Part shown: positions 54,386 through 61,366 of the stretch, piece after piece
How the letters are laid out: each line of letters starts with the position of its first letter
Position numbering within the stretch: position 1 is the first letter of the stretch
Source: Planctomycetaceae bacterium
Lineage (GTDB): Bacteria > Planctomycetota > UBA1135 > GCA-002686595
Direction: 5' to 3'
Assembly (NCBI GenBank): GCA_016125265.1
Contig: WGMC01000022.1
Coordinates: forward strand, 1-64,000
Length of the DNA: 64,000 bases
Made by a program: the position numbers and the translations under genes
The notes under the pieces: model-generated
Database searches by the model: none
The model's input: the letters and a program-made list of their open reading frames with translations, nothing else
Told to the model about the DNA's origin: nothing

Positions 54386-54519
54386 TCCCTCGTGATCTCC
54401 CTGCGCGTGGTGCTCACCGGCCCTACGCCTTTGCCCTGAGCACCCGCCCTAGGCCGTCTGCACCAGCGCGGGGTGATGCAAAACTTCGCGGCCGAATCGG
54501 TCAGGCCGGTGTGCCGTCC

Positions 54520-55350
54520 TCAGTTTCGATTCAGGCCCCGCGCGCGCGAGCCGAGCTTCTGCTTCCAGAGGGTCTCGATGGCATACACATCCTCCAGCTC
54601 TGCGCCCGAGCCAGCGGTCTCGAGGATGCAAACGTCGTACTCGTGGGCATCGAGCATCAGTTCACGTAGCCCAGCGTTTCCCCCATGACCGTTCGCGTAC
54701 TGCTTCCATCGCCCGAGAAATCCACCTGATCCTGTGGCCGAACCGACGTACTGCGCGCCGGTTGCCCGTTCGACGAGGAGGTAGATGCCGCGCGTGCCGC
54801 GGAGCGGCTCCTGCCAGGTCATCGGGAGACCATCGACTTCGTCGAGCCGACAGGTGAACCGGGCAAAACCAGGGAAAGACTCTTCGACTGCCTTCCGCCT
54901 CAGCTCGAGGATCGGCTTGTCTCGCCTGTGTGCGTACTGGACCCACGCGCGCCCGCCGCCGCCCCAGTCGACGATCACGCGTCCGGCATACTCGTCGAGT
55001 TCCGGCATGCGCTGCAGGTCGAAGGACGCAGAACTCTTGCTCGGTACGGGGACTGGGCCGCGGTAGGGGTCCGAAACGTAGCCGCTCTTCACGCCGCGCA
55101 CTCGCCAGAGGCCGACGAACACAGTCTCGCCGCGGGGGTCCACCACAAAGGCCACCAGCACCTGCGCGGTGCGGAGCATCGAGATCACCCTCGGGCTCCC
55201 CTGCACCGATTGGTACTGCTCAAAACGCGCGTGGCGCCGAACAGCGTCATCGTAGATGGCGCGGTTGTACTTCGGGTCACGGTGCCGCACCAACCGAACG
55301 ACTTCGGGTTCGATGTTCACTGCAGCGAGCAGGGCGTTGAACGTCAACAT
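54520..55350 (-). CDS. GIY-YIG domain protein
   Basis: A 276-residue protein. Residues about 185-270 are a GIY-YIG nuclease-like domain: RGIYLLVERATGAQYVGSAT with GIY and YVG, the Arg in FLGRWKQYANGHGG, and a Glu in YAIETLWKQKLGSR, the order of catalytic residues in this superfamily. The first 180 residues are a different domain (LLAAVNIEPEVVRLVRH, AFVVDPRGETVFVGLWRV) with no recognised name; the same pairing occurs in unstudied GIY-YIG proteins. It is the first plus-end gene of the accessory island. It lies 97 bp from the attC-like remnant and may once have been a cassette. Confidence 0.8.
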   Translation of the reverse strand: MLTFNALLAAVNIEPEVVRLVRHRDPKYNRAIYDDAVRRHARFEQYQSVQGSPRVISMLRTAQVLVAFVVDPRGETVFVGLWRVRGVKSGYVSDPYRGPVPVPSKSSASFDLQRMPELDEYAGRVIVDWGGGGRAWVQYAHRRDKPILELRRKAVEESFPGFARFTCRLDEVDGLPMTWQEPLRGTRGIYLLVERATGAQYVGSATGSGGFLGRWKQYANGHGGNAGLRELMLDAHEYDVCILETAGSGAELEDVYAIETLWKQKLGSRARGLNRN

Positions 55351-55447
55351 GATCGTGTGTGGAGCTGCTCCCGTACGAACTGACTCATTTCGACCCGACC
55401 GCGCGGACCCCCTACCAAGTCGCGGCTCGCCGCGCCGATCTGCGGTC

Positions 55448-55568
55448 GGCCAAAGGGCGGTTCACCCGCATCGGCACTTTCTCCTGTGGGTCGGCTTGCG
55501 GCATGTCCGCTCGCCGCTGCCGACGGCGGGCCGCGCAGCGGACCGACCGCTGCAACCGTTTGTTAGAC
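55448..55568 (-). repeat. Possible attC remnant downstream of the STAND gene
   Basis: The box GTCTAAC (minus strand, 55568 to 55562) fits the 5' half of an attC site (RYYYAAC) and stands 58 bp after the stop of the DUF4062 gene, a normal place for an attC. It is followed by AAACGGTTGCAGCGG. A weak matching right arm, ending near 55448 (TTTGGCC on the minus strand), shares the CGGTT core, which would make a site of about 121 bp. The last box lacks the invariant G, so this is a degraded or doubtful site. Confidence 0.35.
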
Positions 55569-55626
55569 ACTCGCGATATACCCGCACACCAGGCATCTGG
55601 AGTCGTCGCAACCCAGCTCCCCCGAT

Positions 55627-58600
55627 TCAATCCGCCTCTTGCTGCTTTGCATTTTTCTTAGCCTCAACTTCGGCGCGGAGTTTCTCGATGGCGGCGCGGA
55701 CGTCGGCTTCCCACGGTAGCTTCTCGTCCTTGGCAGGGTCGTAAGGCGGCAGGTTGGGGATTGGAACGTTCATCCGCCGGAGCAGTTCAGTGGTCTGGGT
55801 GAGTTCGTAGCGGTGGACATACGGCTCGCCGTCGGCCCAGGCCCATTTGTAGGCGGCGATGGCGTGGTGCTTGGCCTGCGCGGGGTCGCCGAGGGCGAGC
55901 CAGAGCTGGGCGAGGAGGCGATGCGCGGGGTCGCGGAGTTGGGTCAGGCGCTCGGCTTCCTCGCGGGGATTGGCGAGCTGGCCGAGTTGGTGCTTGGCCA
56001 GGGCGAGGCCGGTCTCGGAGTCGGCATCAATGACCGACCGGGTATCGCGGGCCAGGCGCACGGCCTGCTGGTAGCTCGCCGCCGCCAGCGCCCACTCACC
56101 CTGCTTCAGCCGCCAGTCGCCGCGCAGGCGGTGGAGGAAGCGGACGATGCCGCGGTCTTTGCCCTCGGCCGCCAGACGCTCGGCTTCGGCCAAGTGCGCC
56201 TCCTGCAAGTTGCCCTGCAAGAAGTGAAACTCTGCGTAAACCGCTTCAGCCTGTCCGGGCCGATAGGCGTTGCGCGACCAAGCGCGGCCCATGGGGTCGA
56301 GCAGGCTCCACGTGGCGGCGGCCTCGGCCCATTGGCCCAGCCGAAACTGGTCGGAGAAAAGATGGAGGTGAGCCATGAAGATGCCTTGGTGGTCTTCGCT
56401 CAAGGTGGCGACCTCCAAGGCGAGGGATGCCCAGTGGAGTGATTGGGCGAGCCGATTCTGATCGGCCAGATTGCCAGAGATATTGCGGAGCAAACCCGAC
56501 GCGTTGGTCCAATCTTCGGCTTCCAAGTCGGCACGGAGGCTAGCGCCGTAAGCGGCGAGGGCGGCAGCCAATTCACCGCAAGAGTTCAAGGCGATCGCTG
56601 CGTCATTCGCCAGATAGCCTTCGGCAAATGCGCTCACCTCCTTCGGCAGTTCGCCCCAGCCGTTGGGGAAGAATGGATTCAGCAAGGCCAATGCTTCGGC
56701 ATAGGCATTGAGGTTGAAAAAGAGCGCATCCGACAAATCACCTCGAAAGGCATCCGCCGCCTTCTGGAAGTGGCCGAGCTTCAGCAGCGTGCGGACGACA
56801 TGCAGACCGCTGCGCACGTCCTCCATCGTCTCGGCTTCCTCGTAGGGGCGGTGGGGCTGGGCGGTGAAGTGGTCCACCACGCGCTGGCCGTGTCGTTCGC
56901 GGTCCGTCGCCGCCATCGCGCCCGAGGCGACGCCGCGGACGACGGGGTGCAGGTCATACCTCTGCGTGCGGCCATCCCATTGCAGCAGGCCGCGCTGCTC
57001 CAGGTCCTTGACGGTGGCTTCCAGCTTCTTTGGCGCGGCGCGGAACTCCGCCGAGGCCAGCCGGACTTGCACCGCCTTCTCATAGTCCTGCCGGCGCGCG
57101 AAGGCGGCTTCGTATTGCTTCTGCGGCTCGGCTTTCTGTTCGTCGGACATTTTCTCCCAGCGAAGCACGTCACCTCCAACGAAGTGCCACAGCTTTTTCT
57201 CCGGCGGCATTGGTTTCTCCACCTCCTCCGGCTCCGGTGAAAGGTGGGGATTGAAGGCTTTGAGCGTCTCGAAGTCCACGGAGTCGGTGAGCAGGGCGAG
57301 GGTGGAGAGGAGCTGGCGGCTGGAGTCGGGCAGCTTTTCGATCGCAGCTTCAAGGATGTGGTTGCGGCGCTGGATGAGGTCGAGGCTGGCGAGGTCGAGC
57401 GCGGCTCCGCCGTCGGGAGCGGCGGACCATGCGTCGAAGTCGCCGCGCGCGGGCAGGTAGTTCGCGATGAGGCCGCCGAGGATGCCGATGACCAGCGGGT
57501 GGTTGTCGCAGTTGGCGGCGAGGTAGCTCTGGATGGCATCGCTTTTCCCCTCGACGCCGCAGGAGCGCAGGAGGGCTTCGGCATCCGGCGGGCGCAGGCC
57601 GGGGAGGGTGATGCGCTTCGCGCCGGGGATGGGCTGGCCGGAGGGATTCAGCAGGACGCGCGGGGTGAGGCGGGAGCTGACGAGAAGCTTCGAGGGGCGC
57701 GCGGCGGCGAGGGCACGGAGGAGGTCATTGTCCTCGTCGCGGATGGCGTCGCAGGGATTGCGGTTGATGATTTTGTCGGTGGGGTTGTTCACCTCCTCGT
57801 CGGGGACTTCGGCGGCATCGATGCGGTGGTAGGCAACGAGGATGCGCTCGAGTCCATCGAGGATGAGCAGCCAGGGCCGGGCATGGAGTTGGGCGAGGAG
57901 TTCGTCCTTCAGCTCGGCGCACTTCTTTTTTGCGAAGTCCTCCAGCGGGCGACCCGTCATGTAGGCGAGGGCGCGCTGGCAGAAGTCGGCCATGATGGCG
58001 CCGCGCTCGTAGAACGAATACCAAAAGCGTCCTGCCCAAGGCGTGTCGGCCGGGCGCGCGGCGAGGGCGTGCCGGGGATTGGTCGCCCACTCCCACGTGA
58101 GCATGCTCTTGCCATTGCCGCCGATGGCTTCGAAGAGGAGAAGGTTCGTGGGATCGGCAGGCGCAGCCCAGTCGGAGAGGACCTGGAGTTCGGCGGCGCG
58201 CCCGACGAACTTGTGCGAGCCGATGTAGTCGGGCTCGGCGTAGAAGGCGGGAGGATGCGGGATGGAGGCGATCTCGACCGAATGAATCTCGATGGACTCG
58301 GGATCGGATTTTACGAGCTTGCGAAGGTTGTATGCCGCGAGTGCTTCGCTGATCCGGCGTTGGAGCTCTTCCGTAGACTTGAAGAAGCCGACGACTCGCT
58401 TCTTAGAGACCCGTTCTTTGAAGGCTTTGAGCTTCTGTTGGGCGATGTCACTCATCTCGATGTCTGCGGGCGAGACCTTGACGGACTCATCCACGATGAA
58501 GATGAGGAGCTCCTTGAGCTTTCCTGCCGCTTTCCGCCCCACGGCGCGGTCGAACTCCAGCTCGGTGATCGACACCTGCTTGGGATTATCGAAGTCTGGC

Positions 58601-58821
58601 ACCCAGCCATAGCGCCATGCATAGATGCCGATGTAGATGTCGGCTTTGTCCACCATTTCCATGGAGACCTTAAAGCCGTCCCTGTCTTGCGCTGGCAGAT
58701 GCTCCATCCAGACGGGAAATACGCCGTTGGCGATGCAGGCATCCTGTGCGGCAAGGCGCTGGCCGGTCAGATCGCGCGCGGTGGCGCTAATCATTGCTTT
58801 TAAATTGCCGGTATTGCTCAT
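55627..58821 (-). CDS. DUF4062-STAND-TPR ATPase
   Basis: A 1064-residue protein. Residues about 5-100 match DUF4062 (AMISATARDLTGQRLAAQDA, ADIYIGIYAWRYGWVP, a nucleoside-hydrolase-like or TIR-like fold). Residues about 205-470 are a STAND NTPase with P-loop AIGGNGKS (232-239), Walker B WLLILDGLE (about 317-325) and the sensor KLLVSSRLTPR. The rest is a winged-helix and about ten TPR-like helices (GELAAALAAYGASL, GDPAQAKHHAIAAYKWAW). STAND proteins with DUF4062 are candidates for ligand-activated defence or signalling; this one is unstudied. ATG 58821 gives the canonical start. The base and codon use is less GC-biased than in flanking genes, which suggests transfer. Confidence 0.85.
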   Translation of the reverse strand: MSNTGNLKAMISATARDLTGQRLAAQDACIANGVFPVWMEHLPAQDRDGFKVSMEMVDKADIYIGIYAWRYGWVPDFDNPKQVSITELEFDRAVGRKAAGKLKELLIFIVDESVKVSPADIEMSDIAQQKLKAFKERVSKKRVVGFFKSTEELQRRISEALAAYNLRKLVKSDPESIEIHSVEIASIPHPPAFYAEPDYIGSHKFVGRAAELQVLSDWAAPADPTNLLLFEAIGGNGKSMLTWEWATNPRHALAARPADTPWAGRFWYSFYERGAIMADFCQRALAYMTGRPLEDFAKKKCAELKDELLAQLHARPWLLILDGLERILVAYHRIDAAEVPDEEVNNPTDKIINRNPCDAIRDEDNDLLRALAAARPSKLLVSSRLTPRVLLNPSGQPIPGAKRITLPGLRPPDAEALLRSCGVEGKSDAIQSYLAANCDNHPLVIGILGGLIANYLPARGDFDAWSAAPDGGAALDLASLDLIQRRNHILEAAIEKLPDSSRQLLSTLALLTDSVDFETLKAFNPHLSPEPEEVEKPMPPEKKLWHFVGGDVLRWEKMSDEQKAEPQKQYEAAFARRQDYEKAVQVRLASAEFRAAPKKLEATVKDLEQRGLLQWDGRTQRYDLHPVVRGVASGAMAATDRERHGQRVVDHFTAQPHRPYEEAETMEDVRSGLHVVRTLLKLGHFQKAADAFRGDLSDALFFNLNAYAEALALLNPFFPNGWGELPKEVSAFAEGYLANDAAIALNSCGELAAALAAYGASLRADLEAEDWTNASGLLRNISGNLADQNRLAQSLHWASLALEVATLSEDHQGIFMAHLHLFSDQFRLGQWAEAAATWSLLDPMGRAWSRNAYRPGQAEAVYAEFHFLQGNLQEAHLAEAERLAAEGKDRGIVRFLHRLRGDWRLKQGEWALAAASYQQAVRLARDTRSVIDADSETGLALAKHQLGQLANPREEAERLTQLRDPAHRLLAQLWLALGDPAQAKHHAIAAYKWAWADGEPYVHRYELTQTTELLRRMNVPIPNLPPYDPAKDEKLPWEADVRAAIEKLRAEVEAKKNAKQQEAD

Positions 58822-58950
58822 GGAAGGGCAGATGAGGTTTTCGCTGTGGAGCATCGCGAGTGATGCTCTTGCAAATCCGTGAAGGTGGTGGACGGCATGA
58901 TCCGTGAAATGTTTCGAATCCTATTGTCGATGGTCTTGGGCGTGGCGTTC

Positions 58951-59220
58951 CTACATTCGCGAGTTGGAGCCTTTGATGGGGGCGTCGCCGCGGCGCAGGG
59001 GAAAGAAGCGGCGCTCTTGGTTCAGCGGGTCGCGGAATCGGAACGTGCCAGCATCCAACTGCGCCCAGTCCGAACCGAACGCAGTGGCCGACATGCAGAG
59101 CACCAGCACGCGCGAGCGCCTTAGACGGTCCGCCCGCGACCGCTCCGCCCGCGGCCGCATCACCGCCTCGTACTTGCCGCTGTGGCTCAGGAAGAGGTCG
59201 AAGCTGGAGGCCTCACTCAC
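58951..59220 (-). pseudogene. Decayed TIR-domain gene
   Basis: Ninety codons from GTG 59220 (with AAGGAG ten bases upstream) encode SSFDLFLSHSGKYEAVMRP, then, after an internal loss of about 30 codons, SRVLVLCMSATAFGSDWAQL and RRFFPLRRGDAPIKGSNS. These are the first strand and the later blocks of a bacterial TIR domain (usual form FDVFLSHS..., ...SRVLVLCMSANAFGSDWAQLE). The missing stretch would hold the second strand with the EW motif, which contains the catalytic surround. The frame then ends early, and two further in-frame stops follow in the weakly similar continuation to about 58900. The gene is therefore probably inactive. Confidence 0.75.
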
Positions 59221-59239
59221 GTTCCGGTTCTCCTTCGGC

Positions 59240-59299
59240 GTCTAACGCCCAGCGTCAGCGGCGGCGCGCGGCGCCGTCCGCTGCATTCTGTTGTTGGCT
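59240..59299 (-). repeat. attC-like integron recombination site A (60 bp)
   Basis: On the minus strand the site begins with the box AGCCAAC and ends with GTTAGAC, the GTTRRRY consensus, with imperfect arms around a short central loop and a conserved extra G in the left arm. The left box with its flank (GGCAGCCAAC) is complementary in nine of ten bases to the start of its own cassette (GTTAGCTGCC at 60328), as expected when a circular cassette is cut. It lies 14 bp after the stop of the macro-like gene. Confidence 0.85.
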
Positions 59300-59312
59300 G
59301 CCTGACGCGCGG

Positions 59313-60308
59313 TCATCTTAGCTTTCTCTTGAGGCCATCGAGTTCGGATCGCAGGGATGTTTCCAGATCCGTTATCTTCTTGTAGACAAGGCACCTCTGC
59401 CCCTTCACGTTGAACTTCAGCTGCGAAGTGTCTCGCACGAGCAGTACCGTTGGTCGGCCACATCCCCAGGCGTATCCCACCTCTAGATACACGTTTGGAT
59501 TGGCATCTGATAGATCGGCAACGACCAACGTCGCGCTGGAGATGCGCGCCTTCACCCACTCCATCACGTCACCAGTGAAGCTTGACAAGTCCGCCCTCTC
59601 GCAAAGGAAACCGGCGGCGTTCACGGCACCCTGTATCCCGTAGTGGAACACGTCATCCATTTCGTCCGCGAACGGCATGGCGACGAAAATGTGTGGCTTG
59701 CTTTGGGAATCGTAGCCCACTGATCTCAGCAGATCCGGTACCTCAGCGGGAAGCCGAGAAGCTCGGCTTTGAGAGTCCGGCCGTGTCGTCTCGAGGAGCT
59801 GATTGAGCAAAGTTTGAAGGCGCATTGCACGGCCTGCGTTCTGCTCGACGAACGTCACTCTTGCAAGGTGAGCGGGCACATTGCCACTGCCTATCGCATC
59901 CAACAACCCAGCGACTTCCGACTTAAATGCCTCGCTTTCGTCCAGGCCATAGCCCGGCCCGTGAATCGTCAGCGCCACATGGCTCGCGTGCGGCATCTCG
60001 CCCTCGAGAGCCTCGAGCGCCCTTCGGGCAAACCTGCGGATCTCCCCATACCCGAACTGGCGGAGTGGGCCGACCCCGACGAATAGAACCCGGCTTGCCC
60101 CGACCGCGTCCGTTGGCGGAGTGATGTAGAACCCGCCGGTCGTCGGTAACCGAGCGTGGATGTCCGGCACTGCGCTGTTCAGGGCGTGAACGGCAGCGCG
60201 GTCCACGCCGTAGAGGGCGTTGGCGTGCTTCAACGCCAGTACGTCCGCACTGACGTCCAACGCGTCCCCCCATTCAACTTCGATGCTGACATCTGCAGTG
60301 GCTTTCAT
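59313..60308 (-). CDS. Macro/M17-like domain fused to deoxyribosyltransferase/TIR-like domain
   Basis: A 331-residue cassette protein. Residues about 8-170 resemble a macro-like or leucine-aminopeptidase N-terminal domain (VEWGDALDVSADVLALKHAN, VLFVGVGPLRQFGYGEIRRF). Residues about 203-325 form a nucleoside 2-deoxyribosyltransferase/TIR-like domain: KPHIFVAMPFADEMDDVF, GFLCERAD, ARISSATLVVADLSDANPNV and YLEVGYAWG, with Glu 276 in the position of the catalytic acid. The combination could bind and cleave a nucleotide or ADP-ribose derivative (inference). ATG 60308 is 14 bp from attC B, and the stop at 59313 is just before attC A, so the gene exactly fills its cassette. Confidence 0.75.
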   Translation of the reverse strand: MKATADVSIEVEWGDALDVSADVLALKHANALYGVDRAAVHALNSAVPDIHARLPTTGGFYITPPTDAVGASRVLFVGVGPLRQFGYGEIRRFARRALEALEGEMPHASHVALTIHGPGYGLDESEAFKSEVAGLLDAIGSGNVPAHLARVTFVEQNAGRAMRLQTLLNQLLETTRPDSQSRASRLPAEVPDLLRSVGYDSQSKPHIFVAMPFADEMDDVFHYGIQGAVNAAGFLCERADLSSFTGDVMEWVKARISSATLVVADLSDANPNVYLEVGYAWGCGRPTVLLVRDTSQLKFNVKGQRCLVYKKITDLETSLRSELDGLKRKLR

Positions 60309-60805
60309 TGCGCTCCCAGGCAGCTAACGCTCAGCATCAGCGGCGGCGCGCAGCGCCGTCCGCTGCATGCTGCTGTTGGCCGGTTCTTCCAGTTCGCCTT
60401 CACCACACAAACATGTCTGCGTCCTGGGGAACGTTTTTCTGGAATGATTCCGTCGAAAGGCTCTTTCCATAAGCCACCGCCCTTGCCCTGCTGTCGAGCC
60501 CAGAGGAACACGCGATCGTCGAACAACGCGCGGAGAAACTCAACGACCTCCTGCGTGACCCCTGCCGCTCGCTCTCGAGGACTCATCTTCGAGTCGTAGG
60601 GATTGCTGGGATGGTGCGTGACGTTCTCGATTACGACCGTCGCCTCGTCGCCGTCATCGTAGATTTTCACATCCCCGACATCAGCACACGCTGCCGGAGA
60701 AGTCGCCACAGGATCCGGCGACGCGGAAACGCGCATGCCCGAACCTGGGAATGCCGCTTCAAGGGCGGCCACAAGCACTTCGCGAATCATGACGTCGGCT
60801 GTCAT
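60305..60805 (-). CDS. Cassette protein of unknown function
   Basis: A 166-residue protein starting at ATG 60805 with GGAGGG four bases upstream. It includes ADVGDVKIYDDGDEATVVIE and SPRERAAGVTQEVVEFLRAL; no family was recognised. The frame runs through attC B, so its last 25 or so residues (PTAACSGRRCAPPLMLSVSC) are translated attC sequence. Its TGA overlaps the ATG of the next cassette gene (ATGA at 60305-60308), which couples the two across the attC site. Cassette genes often end inside attC, but full read-through is less usual. Confidence 0.65.
   Translation of the reverse strand: MTADVMIREVLVAALEAAFPGSGMRVSASPDPVATSPAACADVGDVKIYDDGDEATVVIENVTHHPSNPYDSKMSPRERAAGVTQEVVEFLRALFDDRVFLWARQQGKGGGLWKEPFDGIIPEKRSPGRRHVCVVKANWKNRPTAACSGRRCAPPLMLSVSCLGAQ
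60322..60381 (-). repeat. attC-like integron recombination site B (60 bp)
   Basis: On the minus strand it starts with GGCCAAC and ends with GTTAGCT; the arms AGCAT-G-CAGCGG and CCGCTGATGCT pair with an extra G in the left arm. The left box and flank (CCGGCCAAC) are exactly complementary to the first bases of its own cassette (GTTGGCCGG at 60822). The cassette, with the 166-residue gene, would be 494 bp (60821 to 60328). Confidence 0.85.
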
Positions 60806-60815
60806 CTTGCCCTCC

Positions 60816-60875
60816 GGCCAACGCTCAGCATCAGCGGCTGCGCGGAGCGCCAACCGCTGCATACTGCAGTTAGAC
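60816..60875 (-). repeat. attC-like integron recombination site C (60 bp)
   Basis: On the minus strand it starts with GTCTAAC (consensus RYYYAAC) and ends with GTTGGCC. The length, the arm layout and the extra G match sites A and B. The TAA stop of the DUF2442 gene lies inside its first box. The start of the corresponding cassette, which should carry GTTAGACCGCG, is not present upstream, consistent with the truncation seen in the DUF4160 remnant. Confidence 0.85.
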
Positions 60876-61142
60876 CGCGCGTCTCGACGCCCCCGGCGCG
60901 GCCGTTCCGCTCAGCAGCCCGCTAACGCTGAGATCCTCATCAATGTCCGTCCAGTGGATGCCCTGGCGGTTGCCGAGGGGGCGCCAGTTCCCCCGTCGGT
61001 CTGCGGTTGCATGGAGCAACCGAGGAAACGACCCCAGCGGGACGGTCAAACGCCGGCCGTCCGCAATCTCGACCGTCAGATTGGCGTCATCCGTTGCGAC
61101 ATCGACCGCGCGCGGGTCCACTCTAGGGGTGGAAGAAGTCAT
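60870..61142 (-). CDS. DUF2442 domain protein
   Basis: A 90-residue protein with a complete DUF2442 core: LTVEIADGRRLTVPLGSFP, RLLHATADRRGNW and GIHWTDIDEDLSVSGLLSGT. DUF2442 genes are commonly paired with DUF4160 genes and suspected to form toxin-antitoxin-like modules. The only upstream sequence is the tail of such a DUF4160 gene. ATG 61142 overlaps that tail by 20 bases. The stop TAA sits in the first box of attC C, so it is the last part of a cassette. Confidence 0.85.
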   Translation of the reverse strand: MTSSTPRVDPRAVDVATDDANLTVEIADGRRLTVPLGSFPRLLHATADRRGNWRPLGNRQGIHWTDIDEDLSVSGLLSGTAAPGASRRAV

Positions 61143-61240
61143 GCCATGCCTCCAGGAACTCATCGCGGCGTTCGGCCACGAGCCGCTCCAGCTGACGGAG
61201 CTCGTGGCCCCGCAGTCGGGCCGACGAATCCAAGGATACC
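61123..61240 (-). pseudogene. Truncated DUF4160 gene (3' end only)
   Basis: In a frame different from DUF2442, the minus strand encodes SARLRGHELRQLERLVAERR followed by DEFLEAWHDFFHP and a TAG at 61123-61125. This is the C-terminal part of a DUF4160 protein. Upstream of about 61240 the similarity stops; there is no start and no N-terminal half. The break is close to the metallophosphoesterase promoter region, so it marks an end of the island. The overlap with the following DUF2442 start is typical of the intact pair. Confidence 0.7.
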
Positions 61241-61366
61241 GGCTCGGTTGCCGAGACTGGACAGCTTCTGCCGGTCTCGGTCTATCGGTGCCCTCCAGCG
61301 CGGGATTCGCGGGGCTTTGACATCTGCTTCGCATGGGGTTGGTGGAGCGCCTGTACGGTTCACGGT

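Noticed and set aside
58879..59245. Plus-strand frames upstream of the STAND gene
   Set aside because: They are antisense to the TIR remnant, and have no ribosome site or recognisable domain.
59240..60875. The three 60-bp palindromes as REP elements or terminators
   Set aside because: They lie only at cassette borders, all in one orientation, and their outer boxes match the starts of their own cassettes, which REP elements would not.
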